Positions 26,212 through 33,939 are shown, counted from the first letter of the stretch. The stretch is 64,000 bases of DNA from Arcobacter iocasae (GCF_042214795.1 NZ_CP090177.1:124001-188000), one strand, 5' to 3'. The notes: generated by a model from the sequence alone, not told the origin. Translations and numbers: made by a program.

Positions 26212-27456
26212 TTACTTACCTTCAACTCTGTTTCTACCGTTTGCTTTTGCTTTATATAAAGCATTATCAGCACGCGCAATAACTTTATCTATATTTTCAT
26301 CACCATCATAAATAGATACTCCAAAGCTTGCACTAAGATTCCCAATGGTTGGAAAATCATATTTGCTAATTATTTCACGAAGTGATTGAGCTAGTTTGGT
26401 AGTGCCCTCAAAATCAGTTTCTGAACATATTATCATAAACTCTTCACCACCCCAGCGCCCTAAAATATCAATTTTGCGTATATTATCTTTAAGTATTTTG
26501 GCAAATTGAATAAGTGTTTGATCACCAACTTGATGACCGTAGGTATCATTTACTCTTTTGAAATAATCAATATCTATAATAATGATACCGAAACTTCTAT
26601 TGTAGCGATTAGTACGGTTAAATTCATCATTTAGTGCTTCATCAAGTTTTAGTCTGTTGAAAAGTCCTGTGAGCTTATCTGTAATACTAAGGAGCTTGTG
26701 TTTATTTAAACGCTTAATCATCTGGTTATAACTATCTTTCAATATTAACAGTTCATTTGTATCTGTCCAGTGAATGTTTAAATCAATAGCTTGAGGAGAC
26801 TGCACATCTTGCTTGCGTATTTTAGTCGTAAACTCCTCCAAAGGTTGTCCTAGATATTTTTTTATGAAATAATAGATAATAAACCAAAGTGCAATTGTTT
26901 TGATGATGGAATTAATTAAAATAAGAATAAAACCATATTTAACCCGATCAAATACTAGTTGATTATTGGAGTATAATGTAACTTGGCCTAAAGGTACTTT
27001 ATGATCAAAAGCTGCTCCCGTATAATCCATAGGAAATTCATACTTAAATAATGTATCAGTACCCAAACCAAACTCTTTTTGCACCGTTACTTTTCCAGAA
27101 GAATCATAATAAGTTATCTCATTTTTTTCGTTGAGCACTGCTCCAATTTGTAAATCCATTTTATGATCAATCGATTCAACTTTAATCCCCACTACAATTG
27201 GTAAATTGTGCATACCTAGTAAAATAGAGTGTAATAACTCTTTATTGTAAGTCCAAACTGAGTTCACAATACCCCTATTAAAAGTAGCTGGTAAGGTTTG
27301 AATCTCCTTATAAAATTTAGCTTTAGTATCTTCATACTCTTTATAAAGTTGAACAACTGTTACCACCACTGCAACTAAAAAATAAACGCTGAAAATCGTA
27401 GTTAATAGGTGTAAAGCAATGCTTTGACGAAAGCGTTTGAATGGAGAGATGATCAT
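26212..27456 (-). CDS. membrane diguanylate cyclase (GGDEF)
   Basis: A 414-residue protein: TM helix near residues 20-40, a periplasmic region to about 165, a second TM helix, a HAMP-like linker, and a C-terminal GGDEF domain with SITDKLTGLFNR and active site GRWGGEEF. The inhibitory site RxxD (RKID) lies five residues before it, so product inhibition by cyclic di-GMP is likely. The upstream gene codes for a lone periplasmic binding protein, 15 bases away, which may feed the sensor region. Confidence 0.92.
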   Translation of the reverse strand: MIISPFKRFRQSIALHLLTTIFSVYFLVAVVVTVVQLYKEYEDTKAKFYKEIQTLPATFNRGIVNSVWTYNKELLHSILLGMHNLPIVVGIKVESIDHKMDLQIGAVLNEKNEITYYDSSGKVTVQKEFGLGTDTLFKYEFPMDYTGAAFDHKVPLGQVTLYSNNQLVFDRVKYGFILILINSIIKTIALWFIIYYFIKKYLGQPLEEFTTKIRKQDVQSPQAIDLNIHWTDTNELLILKDSYNQMIKRLNKHKLLSITDKLTGLFNRLKLDEALNDEFNRTNRYNRSFGIIIIDIDYFKRVNDTYGHQVGDQTLIQFAKILKDNIRKIDILGRWGGEEFMIICSETDFEGTTKLAQSLREIISKYDFPTIGNLSASFGVSIYDGDENIDKVIARADNALYKAKANGRNRVEGK

Positions 27457-27471
27457 TAACTAATAAACCTT

Positions 27472-28260
27472 TTACTTAGATTGCCAGTCTTTAATTCCAT
27501 ATTTTTCCAAAAGAACCTGTAGGCGTCCATCTTTTCGCATTTTTATAGTTTCTTCTGAGAGAATTTTAGCATACTCTTTTGAGTTCTTTTTTTTTGGTGA
27601 AAAACTAGCAAAAACATCAATCACTGAGTCCGTTACTCCAGAGACTTTTACTAAATCTGATTTACCCATTTGAGTGATTTTATATTCCAAAACACTTTTG
27701 TCTTCAATAATAGTAGTTATCCTGCCACTAAGTAACATCTCCAACAATCTTTCCAATGGCTTTTCACCCTTCATTGCTAAAACATTATTTGGTTTTGTAT
27801 TAAGATACTCCATCACAGTTGGATCAACATAGTCATAACCATCAATCACACCGATCATCTTAGCTTGTTTAAGTGACTGGGTTCCTGTATACTTCCAAGA
27901 AGAGTCTTTAAGGGTAAAAAAGGTGCTGTTGCTTTTTCCAAGTGGAAAATCTGGAAAAATAAAATCAGGTGCTTCTTCTCTAAAGCAAGCCATAGTACCA
28001 TCTAATTTTCCTTCTCGAACCAATTCTAAACCACGGGTATAACTAACTTCTACAAACTCAACTTTATGACCTCTAGCTTTCATGGCTTCAACTAATAGAT
28101 CACCTACATAGCCAACTTTCCCATCATTTCGACCTGCTAAACAATCGTAAGGGCACCATTCATCTGTAGCTATTTTTAGCGTATCTGAAAACAAATGTAG
28201 GGGGAAAAGTATGCTCAAGCTAAATAATACTATACCTGCTGATTTTTTAAAACCGTTCAT
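27472..28260 (-). CDS. periplasmic amino-acid-type solute-binding protein (SBP_bac_3)
   Basis: A 262-residue secreted protein with a signal peptide (about residues 1-25) and the family-3 solute-binding layout: LKIATDEWCPYDC, then GYVGDLLVEAMKARG and a C-terminal KMRKDGRLQVLLEKYG. No ABC transporter genes are near. It directly precedes the membrane diguanylate cyclase gene, so I infer that it works as a ligand-binding partner of that sensor and not in uptake. Confidence 0.85.
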   Translation of the reverse strand: MNGFKKSAGIVLFSLSILFPLHLFSDTLKIATDEWCPYDCLAGRNDGKVGYVGDLLVEAMKARGHKVEFVEVSYTRGLELVREGKLDGTMACFREEAPDFIFPDFPLGKSNSTFFTLKDSSWKYTGTQSLKQAKMIGVIDGYDYVDPTVMEYLNTKPNNVLAMKGEKPLERLLEMLLSGRITTIIEDKSVLEYKITQMGKSDLVKVSGVTDSVIDVFASFSPKKKNSKEYAKILSEETIKMRKDGRLQVLLEKYGIKDWQSK

Positions 28261-28540
28261 CTATTCTAACCTTCGTAAATTATTTGAGTTACTCTTCAAT
28301 TTTAAATTATATTCCATCTTTTTAACATTTACTATTATGTCTTTTATTTCTTTTATCTGTGCTTTAAGCTTAAAGTAATTTTGAAAAAATATCATTCTTG
28401 AAAAACTAGTCGACATAGTGGATATCATATCTCTGCATGTGTTCATTTATCTGTAAGGTTAAACGAGTATGCATTATTTATTATATAGGATTAGGTATAG
28501 TATTTTGGGTTTGGGAAAAGAGAATAGATAGGATTAAATA

Positions 28541-28567
28541 AGTATTGTGTCCCAGGAATTTTCAAAT
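28541..28567. repeat. small dispersed repeat, copy a (half element)
   Basis: TGTCCCAGGAATTTTC with a preceding AGTATTG. It matches the right half of the repeats at 29588, 30104 and 31782 and overlaps the stop codon of the thioesterase-like gene on the minus strand. Confidence 0.6.
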
Positions 28568-29308
28568 TTTTTTCCAGATAGTTTTACCCGTGGCACAAAC
28601 TTTATTTGTGCTTTTAATTTGAATAGTATGTACAAAAGAGTTTTCAGAACTATCCTTTTTTGTTGAAGATAAAAGCACATCACCATATTGAGCCTCTGAT
28701 ATAAAACGCCCATCTATAAAGTACAAATAATAGTTATTTAGTATCTCATTAGGTATTGATTCTATTAGCCATTGTAGATATCTAAGATTATTAACATGTT
28801 TGTTAGTATCAGTATCATACATATTAACTTTAAACTCTTTTCTATATTCAAAAGAATCAAGAGCTTCAATTTTATTACTTATATCGTGTTCAAGAGATAC
28901 TGATTTGTCTGATGACCATCTTTTTAAAAAGTCTGGATGTATTCGTGTAGGTCTTCTTTTTTTTATATCATAAAAAAGCCATAAACCTCTAGCTCTTCCT
29001 ATAATATTATAGTTTTCATCATAAATGATATTTTCTCTTAATCCTCTAATAGTCTGATATTTTGATATCCAAGTTCTAATAATTATTTTTTCTTTATATA
29101 AAGGATAGCGTTGCATTTGCATCATACCAGATAGCAATACCCATCCAAGATTTTCTGACATCAAAGATAAAAGATTATGCCCAGCATAATGACAATGCTC
29201 AGCAGCAGTTTCTTGAAGCAAAGTCAATATAGCAATAGGAGAAGCTTCCCCTAATCTATTCATCTCAAAAAATCTCAATTCAAACTCTTTTTCAAAATAG
29301 TTTTCCAA
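28562..29308 (-). CDS. acyl-ACP thioesterase-like protein (hotdog fold)
   Basis: A 248-residue double-hotdog protein like acyl-ACP thioesterases of the FatA type: LRFFEMNRLGEASPIAIL, an RTWISKYQTIRGLREN strand pair, and DTDTNKHVNNLRYLQWLIE in the second half, where the N-x-H-x-N motif of the catalytic site is seen (NKHVNN). It would release fatty acids from acyl carrier protein. It sits at the edge of an accessory island bordered by small repeats, so it may be a mobile gene. Confidence 0.8.
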   Translation of the reverse strand: MENYFEKEFELRFFEMNRLGEASPIAILTLLQETAAEHCHYAGHNLLSLMSENLGWVLLSGMMQMQRYPLYKEKIIIRTWISKYQTIRGLRENIIYDENYNIIGRARGLWLFYDIKKRRPTRIHPDFLKRWSSDKSVSLEHDISNKIEALDSFEYRKEFKVNMYDTDTNKHVNNLRYLQWLIESIPNEILNNYYLYFIDGRFISEAQYGDVLLSSTKKDSSENSFVHTIQIKSTNKVCATGKTIWKKI

Positions 29309-29341
29309 AAAAACTCCTTTAGTAAATAGAATATATGCAAT

Positions 29342-29527
29342 TTAATAAGTATTGTCAAGGGTAAAGGTAAATTCCTCGGAATTTTCAATTGCTTTAGATA
29401 ATGATTCTACATTTTTTGGTATAACGATTAAATGCATATGATTTGTCACAAGACAGAAGCTATTATTTCTAATCCATGCAGTTTGGATTGTGTATATAGT
29501 ATCTACTATTCTTCTTATTCTTGCCAT
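29342..29527 (-). pseudogene. decayed Y1 (REP-associated/IS200-like) transposase
   Basis: A 61-residue remnant. It keeps the N-terminal MARIRRIV, normally the first strand of REP-associated tyrosine transposases (COG1943), and the metal-binding HUH-type segment CLVTNHMHLIVIP followed by ESLSKAI. The parts between and the catalytic tyrosine helix are deleted, and the C-terminus reads into a flanking repeat. ATG 29527 has a GGAG ribosome site; the upstream in-frame extension lacks one. It is bracketed by the repeats at 29344 and 29588 and is likely the source family of those repeats. Confidence 0.75.
29344..29390. repeat. small dispersed repeat, copy b
   Basis: AAGTATTG at the left and CCTCGGAATTTTCAA at the right, separated by an extra 20 bases. 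It is a variant of the right half of the repeats found at 29588 and 31782, and forms the 3-prime end of the transposase remnant. Confidence 0.5.
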
Positions 29528-29587
29528 TTTTAATCTCCTATATTTTAGACATAAAAAATGATATAACAATAAAATTTACTTATTTTT

Positions 29588-29626
29588 AAAATCTGGTGAC
29601 AGTATATCCTGTCCCCAGAATTTTCA
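29588..29626. repeat. small palindromic repeat, copy c
   Basis: AAAATCTGGTGACAG and CTGTCCCCAGAATTTT form an imperfect hairpin with a loop of about six bases (29588-29624). It lies between the transposase remnant and the stop codon of the EVE-like gene and has the size and shape of a REP element. Confidence 0.7.
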
Positions 29627-29631
29627 ACTAA

Positions 29632-30072
29632 TTAAACTAAAATATCTATTTTTCGTTTATTAAAGGAATCAATCACACGAGAATGCCATTTTTTTATTAT
29701 TCTTGTAGTTTCAACATCATTCACACATTTATTAAGTGTACCTTGAGGTTGTGGTAATTTTTTTTCATCTAATTCCCAATCCAAAACCCTTATTGGTCGT
29801 CTATTCTCAATCCAACTAATATCTGTACAATCATCCTTAACCTCATAAAAGCCACCAATAATCTGTACTAAAGCAATTAATTTTTCACCATTTTTAATTG
29901 CAACTATATCGTTAACACTCATTTCATAACGAAATTTGTCAATTGTATTTTCACCAGCATCCCAATTACCTAAACCTATAATCCTCTTATGTTCTAAAAT
30001 TGAATATACATGTTCTTCTGCAAAAGATTTGTCATCTGGATGAATCTGCATATGCCAGTACGTAAATTCCAT
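29632..30072 (-). CDS. EVE/PUA-like domain protein
   Basis: A 146-residue protein. Segments ILEHKRIIGLGNWDAG, VNDIVAIKNGEKLIALVQIIG and ENRRPIRVLDWEL are like EVE or PUA-type modules that read modified bases in DNA or RNA and are common in restriction and antiphage genes. No nuclease domain is attached. The gene is bracketed by repeats c and d, so it may be a mobile cassette of the repeat family. Confidence 0.6.
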   Translation of the reverse strand: MEFTYWHMQIHPDDKSFAEEHVYSILEHKRIIGLGNWDAGENTIDKFRYEMSVNDIVAIKNGEKLIALVQIIGGFYEVKDDCTDISWIENRRPIRVLDWELDEKKLPQPQGTLNKCVNDVETTRIIKKWHSRVIDSFNKRKIDILV

Positions 30073-30103
30073 TCTAAACTCCTTTTTTATTATATTAATT
30101 ATA

Positions 30104-30152
30104 AAGACAGTGTACCTAATTATTTTAAATAAATATTCTGTCTCCGGAATTT
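30104..30152. repeat. small palindromic repeat, copy d
   Basis: GACAGTGTACC at the left and CTGTCTCCGGAATTT at the right, separated by about 25 bases. It is the same left-half/right-half arrangement as repeat e at 31782 and lies just after the ankyrin gene on the minus strand. Confidence 0.6.
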
Positions 30153-30158
30153 ATATCA

Positions 30159-30776
30159 TTATAACTTTGCCCCTATACTCTTCAAAAGTTGAATAATTTT
30201 CTCGTTGCCTTCTTCTTCAGCTATAGACAATGCAGTTTTACCCATATCATTCTTAATATCAAGGCGAGCACCTTCCTTTATAAGGAATTTTGCTGATTCT
30301 ACTTTATTCTCTTTTGATGAGTACATAAGTTCCGTTAAACCATTTTTGGATTGATGGTTAATATCGGATCCATGTTCAAGAAGCAGTTTTGCTATATCGA
30401 AATGATTATGAAAAACAGCTATCATAAAGGCTGTCGTTCTCCATTTATAAATTTCTACATCCACTTTAGCCCCATTGTCAAGTAAAAGCTTAGTGATTTC
30501 ATAATTGCCTCTAACTGCCGATCCCATTAAGGCAGTTTCTCCTAAATTATTTTTTGCATTAATATCAGCACCTCTTTCAATCAATTGTCTAATTATATTT
30601 ATATCTGCTGATTCCATTGCATACATCAAGACAGTGTTACCAAAACTGTTACGTGCATTAACATCTGCTTGTGGATCATTTAAAACTTTAGCAATGTCCA
30701 TTTGACCAACACAACCGCTGAATAAGATTACCAATAACGGTAATAATATTTGTATTACTTTTATTTTCAATATCAT
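30159..30776 (-). CDS. ankyrin-repeat lipoprotein
   Basis: A 205-residue protein with a lipoprotein signal (LVILFSGC) near residue 20 and about five ankyrin repeats, for example FGNTVLMYAMESADINIIRQ and LGETALMGSAVRGNYEITKL. It should sit on the periplasmic face of a membrane and bind proteins. ATG 30776 is used because AGGAG lies five bases upstream; the longer frame has no ribosome site and no signal sequence at its end. Partner unknown. Confidence 0.85.
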   Translation of the reverse strand: MILKIKVIQILLPLLVILFSGCVGQMDIAKVLNDPQADVNARNSFGNTVLMYAMESADINIIRQLIERGADINAKNNLGETALMGSAVRGNYEITKLLLDNGAKVDVEIYKWRTTAFMIAVFHNHFDIAKLLLEHGSDINHQSKNGLTELMYSSKENKVESAKFLIKEGARLDIKNDMGKTALSIAEEEGNEKIIQLLKSIGAKL

Positions 30777-30895
30777 TTTTTCTCCTAAGATATATTGCTC
30801 TGTAAGTTTAATATCTAGCATAATTTGAAACAAACAGTGTTTCAAATAAAACTAATAAAAAATTCACGGGCGGTTTTTTAATTAGTCTTATAATC

Positions 30896-31597
30896 CTATA
30901 AATATCCTATTTCTTTAAATTCTTTTAATAAACTCTCTCTTAACATTTTTTTTACAATTGGTTCTAATACTTTAATACTCTCAATTGGCAATGGTTTTGT
31001 TGTATCAACCCATAAACTATTTTCAATCAGTTTTAAGGATTCTTTTTTAAATTTTATATTATTAAAATGTAACTGTTCTACTTTATCTTTAACTATATCA
31101 TATGAAATCAAATTCATATTAAGTTTTATATATGTAGATTCAAAACCCAATGTTTTTGCTTTAATCACTCCAATTCCACGATGAACATCATGATGTTCAT
31201 AGATAATCGCCCCTTTTTCAAAAATAATCAAAGCATCCAACTTATTTTTTACAATAATATCTTTTAAAATAGCTATTCTTTTTTCATATTCTTCATCAAT
31301 TTCTTTATTTTGAAAAGGAGTTAATATTACATCTGTAATTTTGTATTTTGAACTAAGCATATTTGTCATTTCTTTTTGAATATACTCATCTATTTTCCAA
31401 GAAGTTATATCTGTAATGTTATCTTCATTTCCAAAAATAGTTAATCCACGCTCTAAACTAGCCATCTCATTTCCATGTAAAGATAATACACCAATATTTG
31501 ATATAGTTTTTAATTTTGCTGGTGAGATATTTTTAGGTGCGCATGCATTAAAGAAGAACATCACAAATAAACTTAAAATTATTAATTTGAATTTCAT
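30896..31597 (-). CDS. lipoprotein of unknown function
   Basis: A 233-residue protein with a lipobox FFFNAC at about residues 14-19 and a mixed alpha/beta body (NIGVLSLHGNEM, LDALIIFEKGAIIYEH). I do not recognise the family. It lies inside the accessory island, between repeats d and e, about 120 bases upstream of the ankyrin lipoprotein gene. Confidence 0.7.
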   Translation of the reverse strand: MKFKLIILSLFVMFFFNACAPKNISPAKLKTISNIGVLSLHGNEMASLERGLTIFGNEDNITDITSWKIDEYIQKEMTNMLSSKYKITDVILTPFQNKEIDEEYEKRIAILKDIIVKNKLDALIIFEKGAIIYEHHDVHRGIGVIKAKTLGFESTYIKLNMNLISYDIVKDKVEQLHFNNIKFKKESLKLIENSLWVDTTKPLPIESIKVLEPIVKKMLRESLLKEFKEIGYL

Positions 31598-31687
31598 TAG
31601 TTTCCTTTTTATTAAGTGATAACTATTTTATATAAAATAATCTTAAATCAATCTACAAAATAATATAAAAATTGTATTTAATTTCAA

Positions 31688-31781
31688 AAAAGTTTTCAAG
31701 GTGGCAAATGTTCACCTAGATTATTTAATAATCTCTCTTGTTCCCTTGCAAGTTCACGCTTTGTTACTTTTTTAGCTTTCG
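31688..31781 (-). pseudogene. short coding remnant before repeat e
   Basis: On the minus strand this stretch reads AKKVTKRELAREQERLLNNL and on to GEHLPP and a stop, without a start codon or ribosome site. A related stretch (KKVIKRDPESAQ) occurs on the minus strand at about 33980-34010. These may be tails of lost genes or parts of a dispersed repeat; no family is recognised. Confidence 0.3.
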
Positions 31782-31858
31782 AAAATCTGGGGACAGTGTA
31801 CTAAATTTTTATTGTATTAACTATTTTGATTAATAGGTATCCTGTCCCCGGATTTTAA
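31782..31858. repeat. small palindromic repeat, copy e
   Basis: AAAATCTGGGGACAG (31783-31797 or so) and CTGTCCCCGGATTTT (to about 31855) are 15-bp inverted repeats, nearly perfect, with about 45 bases between. The element has cut into the left end of the attC site that starts at 31859. Confidence 0.75.
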
Positions 31859-31914
31859 ATTGAGCCGATGAATTGCCCGCAGGGTAATTTATTGGCTCCG
31901 CTGATTTGTTATAC
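31859..31914 (-). repeat. integron attC site 3 (truncated at its outer end)
   Basis: Inverted repeat GAGCCGATGAATT / AATTTATTGGCTC around a GC-rich centre, ending on the right in GTTATAC (31908-31914), which contains the stop codon of the cassette gene at 31909. The expected matching GTATAAC at the left is missing, replaced by repeat e. It has the same plan as the sites at 32338 and 33019. Confidence 0.75.
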
Positions 31915-32322
31915 CATAGTTGGTACAGGCAAATTATAACTTTCCATACATAGTTTTAATTTTTTAAAGTATTCAGGATTACTTTCGTTACTTGATGGTT
32001 CATTTAATAAAATACAACATAAAGTGGCAATTTTTGAACCATCATCTAATTCTACTAATATTGATTCTGAAATATAATCAGTTAATCCTGATTTTTTATA
32101 TAAAGTATCGATTTCATCATGGGTTAATGAATATACTAATCCATAAACTTGTGAATCTTTTTTTCTCAGAAGTGTTGCCATATTTCCAATTCTGAGTTGA
32201 TAATCATTTGCAAAAGCAACTCTTTTATTTCTAGGTTCAACATTTTTATTTTTTAGTATTTCTTCATCCATATATAATCCATAAAAAAATACATCATTTA
32301 ATCTTTGGTTCGAATTATCCAT
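31909..32322 (-). CDS. gamma-glutamylcyclotransferase-like protein (integron cassette 3)
   Basis: A 137-residue AIG2/GGCT-like protein: VFFYGLYMDEEIL, YQLRIGNMATLLRKKDSQVYG, then LVYSLTHDEIDTLYKKSGL. Such proteins cyclise gamma-glutamyl amines; the acidic catalytic residue would lie in the first half of the sequence after YGL. It is the sole gene of a cassette that runs from the GTTATAC at 32338-32344 (minus strand) to the attC site at 31859. The start codon is 16 bases inside the cassette boundary, as usual for integron cassettes. Confidence 0.75.
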   Translation of the reverse strand: MDNSNQRLNDVFFYGLYMDEEILKNKNVEPRNKRVAFANDYQLRIGNMATLLRKKDSQVYGLVYSLTHDEIDTLYKKSGLTDYISESILVELDDGSKIATLCCILLNEPSSNESNPEYFKKLKLCMESYNLPVPTMV

Positions 32323-32337
32323 TTAAATCCTTTATTT

Positions 32338-32405
32338 GTATAACGTTCGAATAGATCTAATAAGCGACCGTTAGGTAACTTATTAGCTCCTATGTTTTGT
32401 TATAC
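32338..32405 (-). repeat. integron attC site 2
   Basis: A 68-bp imperfect palindrome bounded by GTATAAC (32338-32344) and GTTATAC (32399-32405), with inner arms CTAATAAG / CTTATTAG around a loop of about 14 bases. Right and left end repeats match those of the neighbouring sites in the way expected when cassettes are cut and joined by an integron integrase. Confidence 0.85.
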
Positions 32406-32411
32406 ATTTTT

Positions 32412-32999
32412 TTATAAACATCCTGCACGTTTTTGATGTATTGCAACATATTCTTTATATGTTGAAAAGCCTTTTGGCAATGATATTTTTGCATTAGGAT
32501 TCATTTTAATATTTTTTTGGTTATATTCAAGACTAATTCTATAAGGTTCACATTCAGATTTGTGTTCACCTAAAAAATAATATGCAAAACCAAGATTTAA
32601 ATATGCATTTGTTAAATAATCATATCTTTTTGTTTTTAAGTATTCAGTAATTGCTTTTTCAAAATACTCTTTTGATTTAACAAGTCTATTATCAAATGTA
32701 ATATCTTTATTGCGAAAACCATATTCTTTATAAGTACTTTGGTTTTCTTTTATTGAAGGTGAACGTAAAAAAAAGCCATAACTTAAATATGCTTTCCCCA
32801 AACATTCAGAGTTATTATTTTCTTTACAGATTATAATAGCTTCATTTATTAATTTTTCTGCGGGAAAAGGTCTTCCACGATTATATAGTTCATCTGCCCA
32901 TTTAAGTTTTTCAATAGGGTCACTTGTACTTGGCACACCTACAGCAGCACAACCACCTAAAATAATTAGTGCCAATATTAAAAGTATATTTTTTTTCAT
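32412..32999 (-). CDS. lipoprotein with TPR-like repeats (integron cassette 2)
   Basis: A 195-residue protein with a lipobox (ALIILGGCAAVG) and helix pairs like tetratricopeptide repeats: KLKWADELYNRGRPFPAEKL, GKAYLSYGFFLRS and LTNAYLNLGFAYYFLGEHKS. It probably binds another envelope protein; no partner is seen. It is the single gene of a cassette between attC sites 3 and 2 (33019 and 32338), with AAAAGGA and ATG right inside the boundary. Confidence 0.8.
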   Translation of the reverse strand: MKKNILLILALIILGGCAAVGVPSTSDPIEKLKWADELYNRGRPFPAEKLINEAIIICKENNNSECLGKAYLSYGFFLRSPSIKENQSTYKEYGFRNKDITFDNRLVKSKEYFEKAITEYLKTKRYDYLTNAYLNLGFAYYFLGEHKSECEPYRISLEYNQKNIKMNPNAKISLPKGFSTYKEYVAIHQKRAGCL

Positions 33000-33018
33000 T
33001 TACATTTTTCCTTTTAGT

Positions 33019-33088
33019 GTATAACGTTTGAGTTGAGAAATATTTGAGCCGCAGGGTCAAATATTTCTCTCCAATGTTTTGTTATGTG
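33019..33088 (-). repeat. integron attC site 1
   Basis: A 70-bp imperfect palindrome bounded by GTATAAC (33019-33025) and GTTATGTG (33081-33088), with 12-bp arms GAGAAATATTTG / CAAATATTTCTC and a short GC-rich loop. The right end GTTATGTG is the exact complement of CACATAAC at 33594-33601, the other end of cassette 1, which is diagnostic of a cassette that once was a circle. Confidence 0.88.
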
Positions 33089-33090
33089 TT

Positions 33091-33582
33091 TTATACCAAA
33101 CCACAATACAACATGACACTTGTTCCGTTTTTAAAACTAAACTCTTTTTCTTTTAATTCTTGTAATTCATTTTTTATTTTCGGAATATGCTTATCCCAAT
33201 CTTTTGTACTTTTTGATAATGGGAATATGATAAAAACTACAGCTTTGTTTTTATAATTTTTATTATTTCTCAAATCTATAATATCTTTAATGATACTCGT
33301 GATATTTTTGGTAACTGGTCTAGTTTTATTTTCAACATTTTCATAACGATAATTAGTATTCGATGTTTTTAACTCCAATGCCCAATCATCAAAGACTATA
33401 TCTATCCTGTCTTTTTCAGGAGTAATATTATTTGTATGTCTTGATAAAATATCACAGAGTTCTACTTTAAACCAACCTTCAAATTTGTTTCTATTTTTTA
33501 TGAAAAAATTTAATCCATCATGTTGGTCTATCTTTTTTGGAACTTCATACTCTAAAATATTTCATAGTTCATTAAATGTCAT
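33091..33582 (-). pseudogene. PD-(D/E)XK nuclease-like cassette gene with an in-frame TGA (integron cassette 1)
   Basis: The frame beginning at ATG 33582 (AAGGA seven bases upstream) codes MTFNEL, then a TGA at 33562-33564, and then continues open for 156 codons to 33091. A tryptophan codon TGG would restore it. The downstream part starts at 33378 if translation restarts at an internal ATG. Residues RIDIVFDDWALELKTSN show the D-x(n)-E-x-K pattern of PD-(D/E)XK nucleases; fold assignment is inference. It is the first cassette after the decayed integrase. Confidence 0.6.
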
Positions 33583-33593
33583 TTTTATCCTTA

Positions 33594-33675
33594 CACATAA
33601 CTATTTATTGAATATACATTATATAAATAAATTACTTAAATCAACTTGTTTATTATATATTCATATAAATAGTTA
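33594..33675 (-). repeat. AT-rich attC-like palindrome at the head of the array
   Basis: CACATAAC (33594-33601) is the cassette 1 boundary. From 33598 to 33675 an AT-rich imperfect palindrome runs, TAACTATTTATTGAATATA against TATTCATATAAATAGTTA, with about 20 unpaired central bases. It may be an attC site of a lost cassette or part of the attI region. Confidence 0.55.
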
Positions 33676-33854
33676 ATTTTAAGTATTTTATAAAATAAAT
33701 ATTACAAAGTGCAATATTTTTATATATATTTTTATTATTTGTTATAATTTTTATGTTTATTTTATGTTGATATTTAGAACTTTAATATACATAATGTATG
33801 TTAAAAGTGAAAAATTTAACTTTAAACAACATTTTTTATAATACAGGAGTTACT
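33676..33854. promoter_or_regulatory. region between intI remnant and cassette array (attI and promoters expected)
   Basis: Very AT-rich sequence without an open reading frame. It contains TTGTTATAAT at about 33739, with TTAATATACATAATGTATG further on (33780-33800). In a working integron the attI site and the divergent promoters Pint and Pc lie here; none can be pinned to single bases by eye. Confidence 0.35.
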
Positions 33855-33935
33855 ATGGCTAAAAAACTGCTTGATATAATGAGGGATTAGATTAGATTTT
33901 ATAAAAAGAACTATATATAAATCTACGCGAAAAGT
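33855..33935 (+). pseudogene. decayed integron integrase, N-terminal remnant
   Basis: CAGGAG six bases upstream leads into ATG and the codons MAKKLLDIMRD, then a TAG at 33888-33890, then IRFYKKNYI and a TAA. Integron integrases begin with this type of sequence (L-L-D-x-x-R-D-x-I-R-x-K-x-Y). The gene would run away from the cassettes, the canonical divergent layout. After about 27 codons the similarity ends, so the body of the gene is lost. The assignment rests on a short match and on position. Confidence 0.5.
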
Positions 33936-33939
33936 TTGC

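Noticed and set aside
28261..28446. Minus-strand frame of 61 codons directly before the solute-binding protein gene.
   Set aside because: No ribosome site, no family features and AT-driven composition; the TAG-ATG contact with the next gene looks fortuitous.
33044..33256. Plus-strand frame across attC site 1 and the nuclease-like cassette.
   Set aside because: Shadow of the minus-strand cassette gene; it begins inside an attC site and shows no family features.
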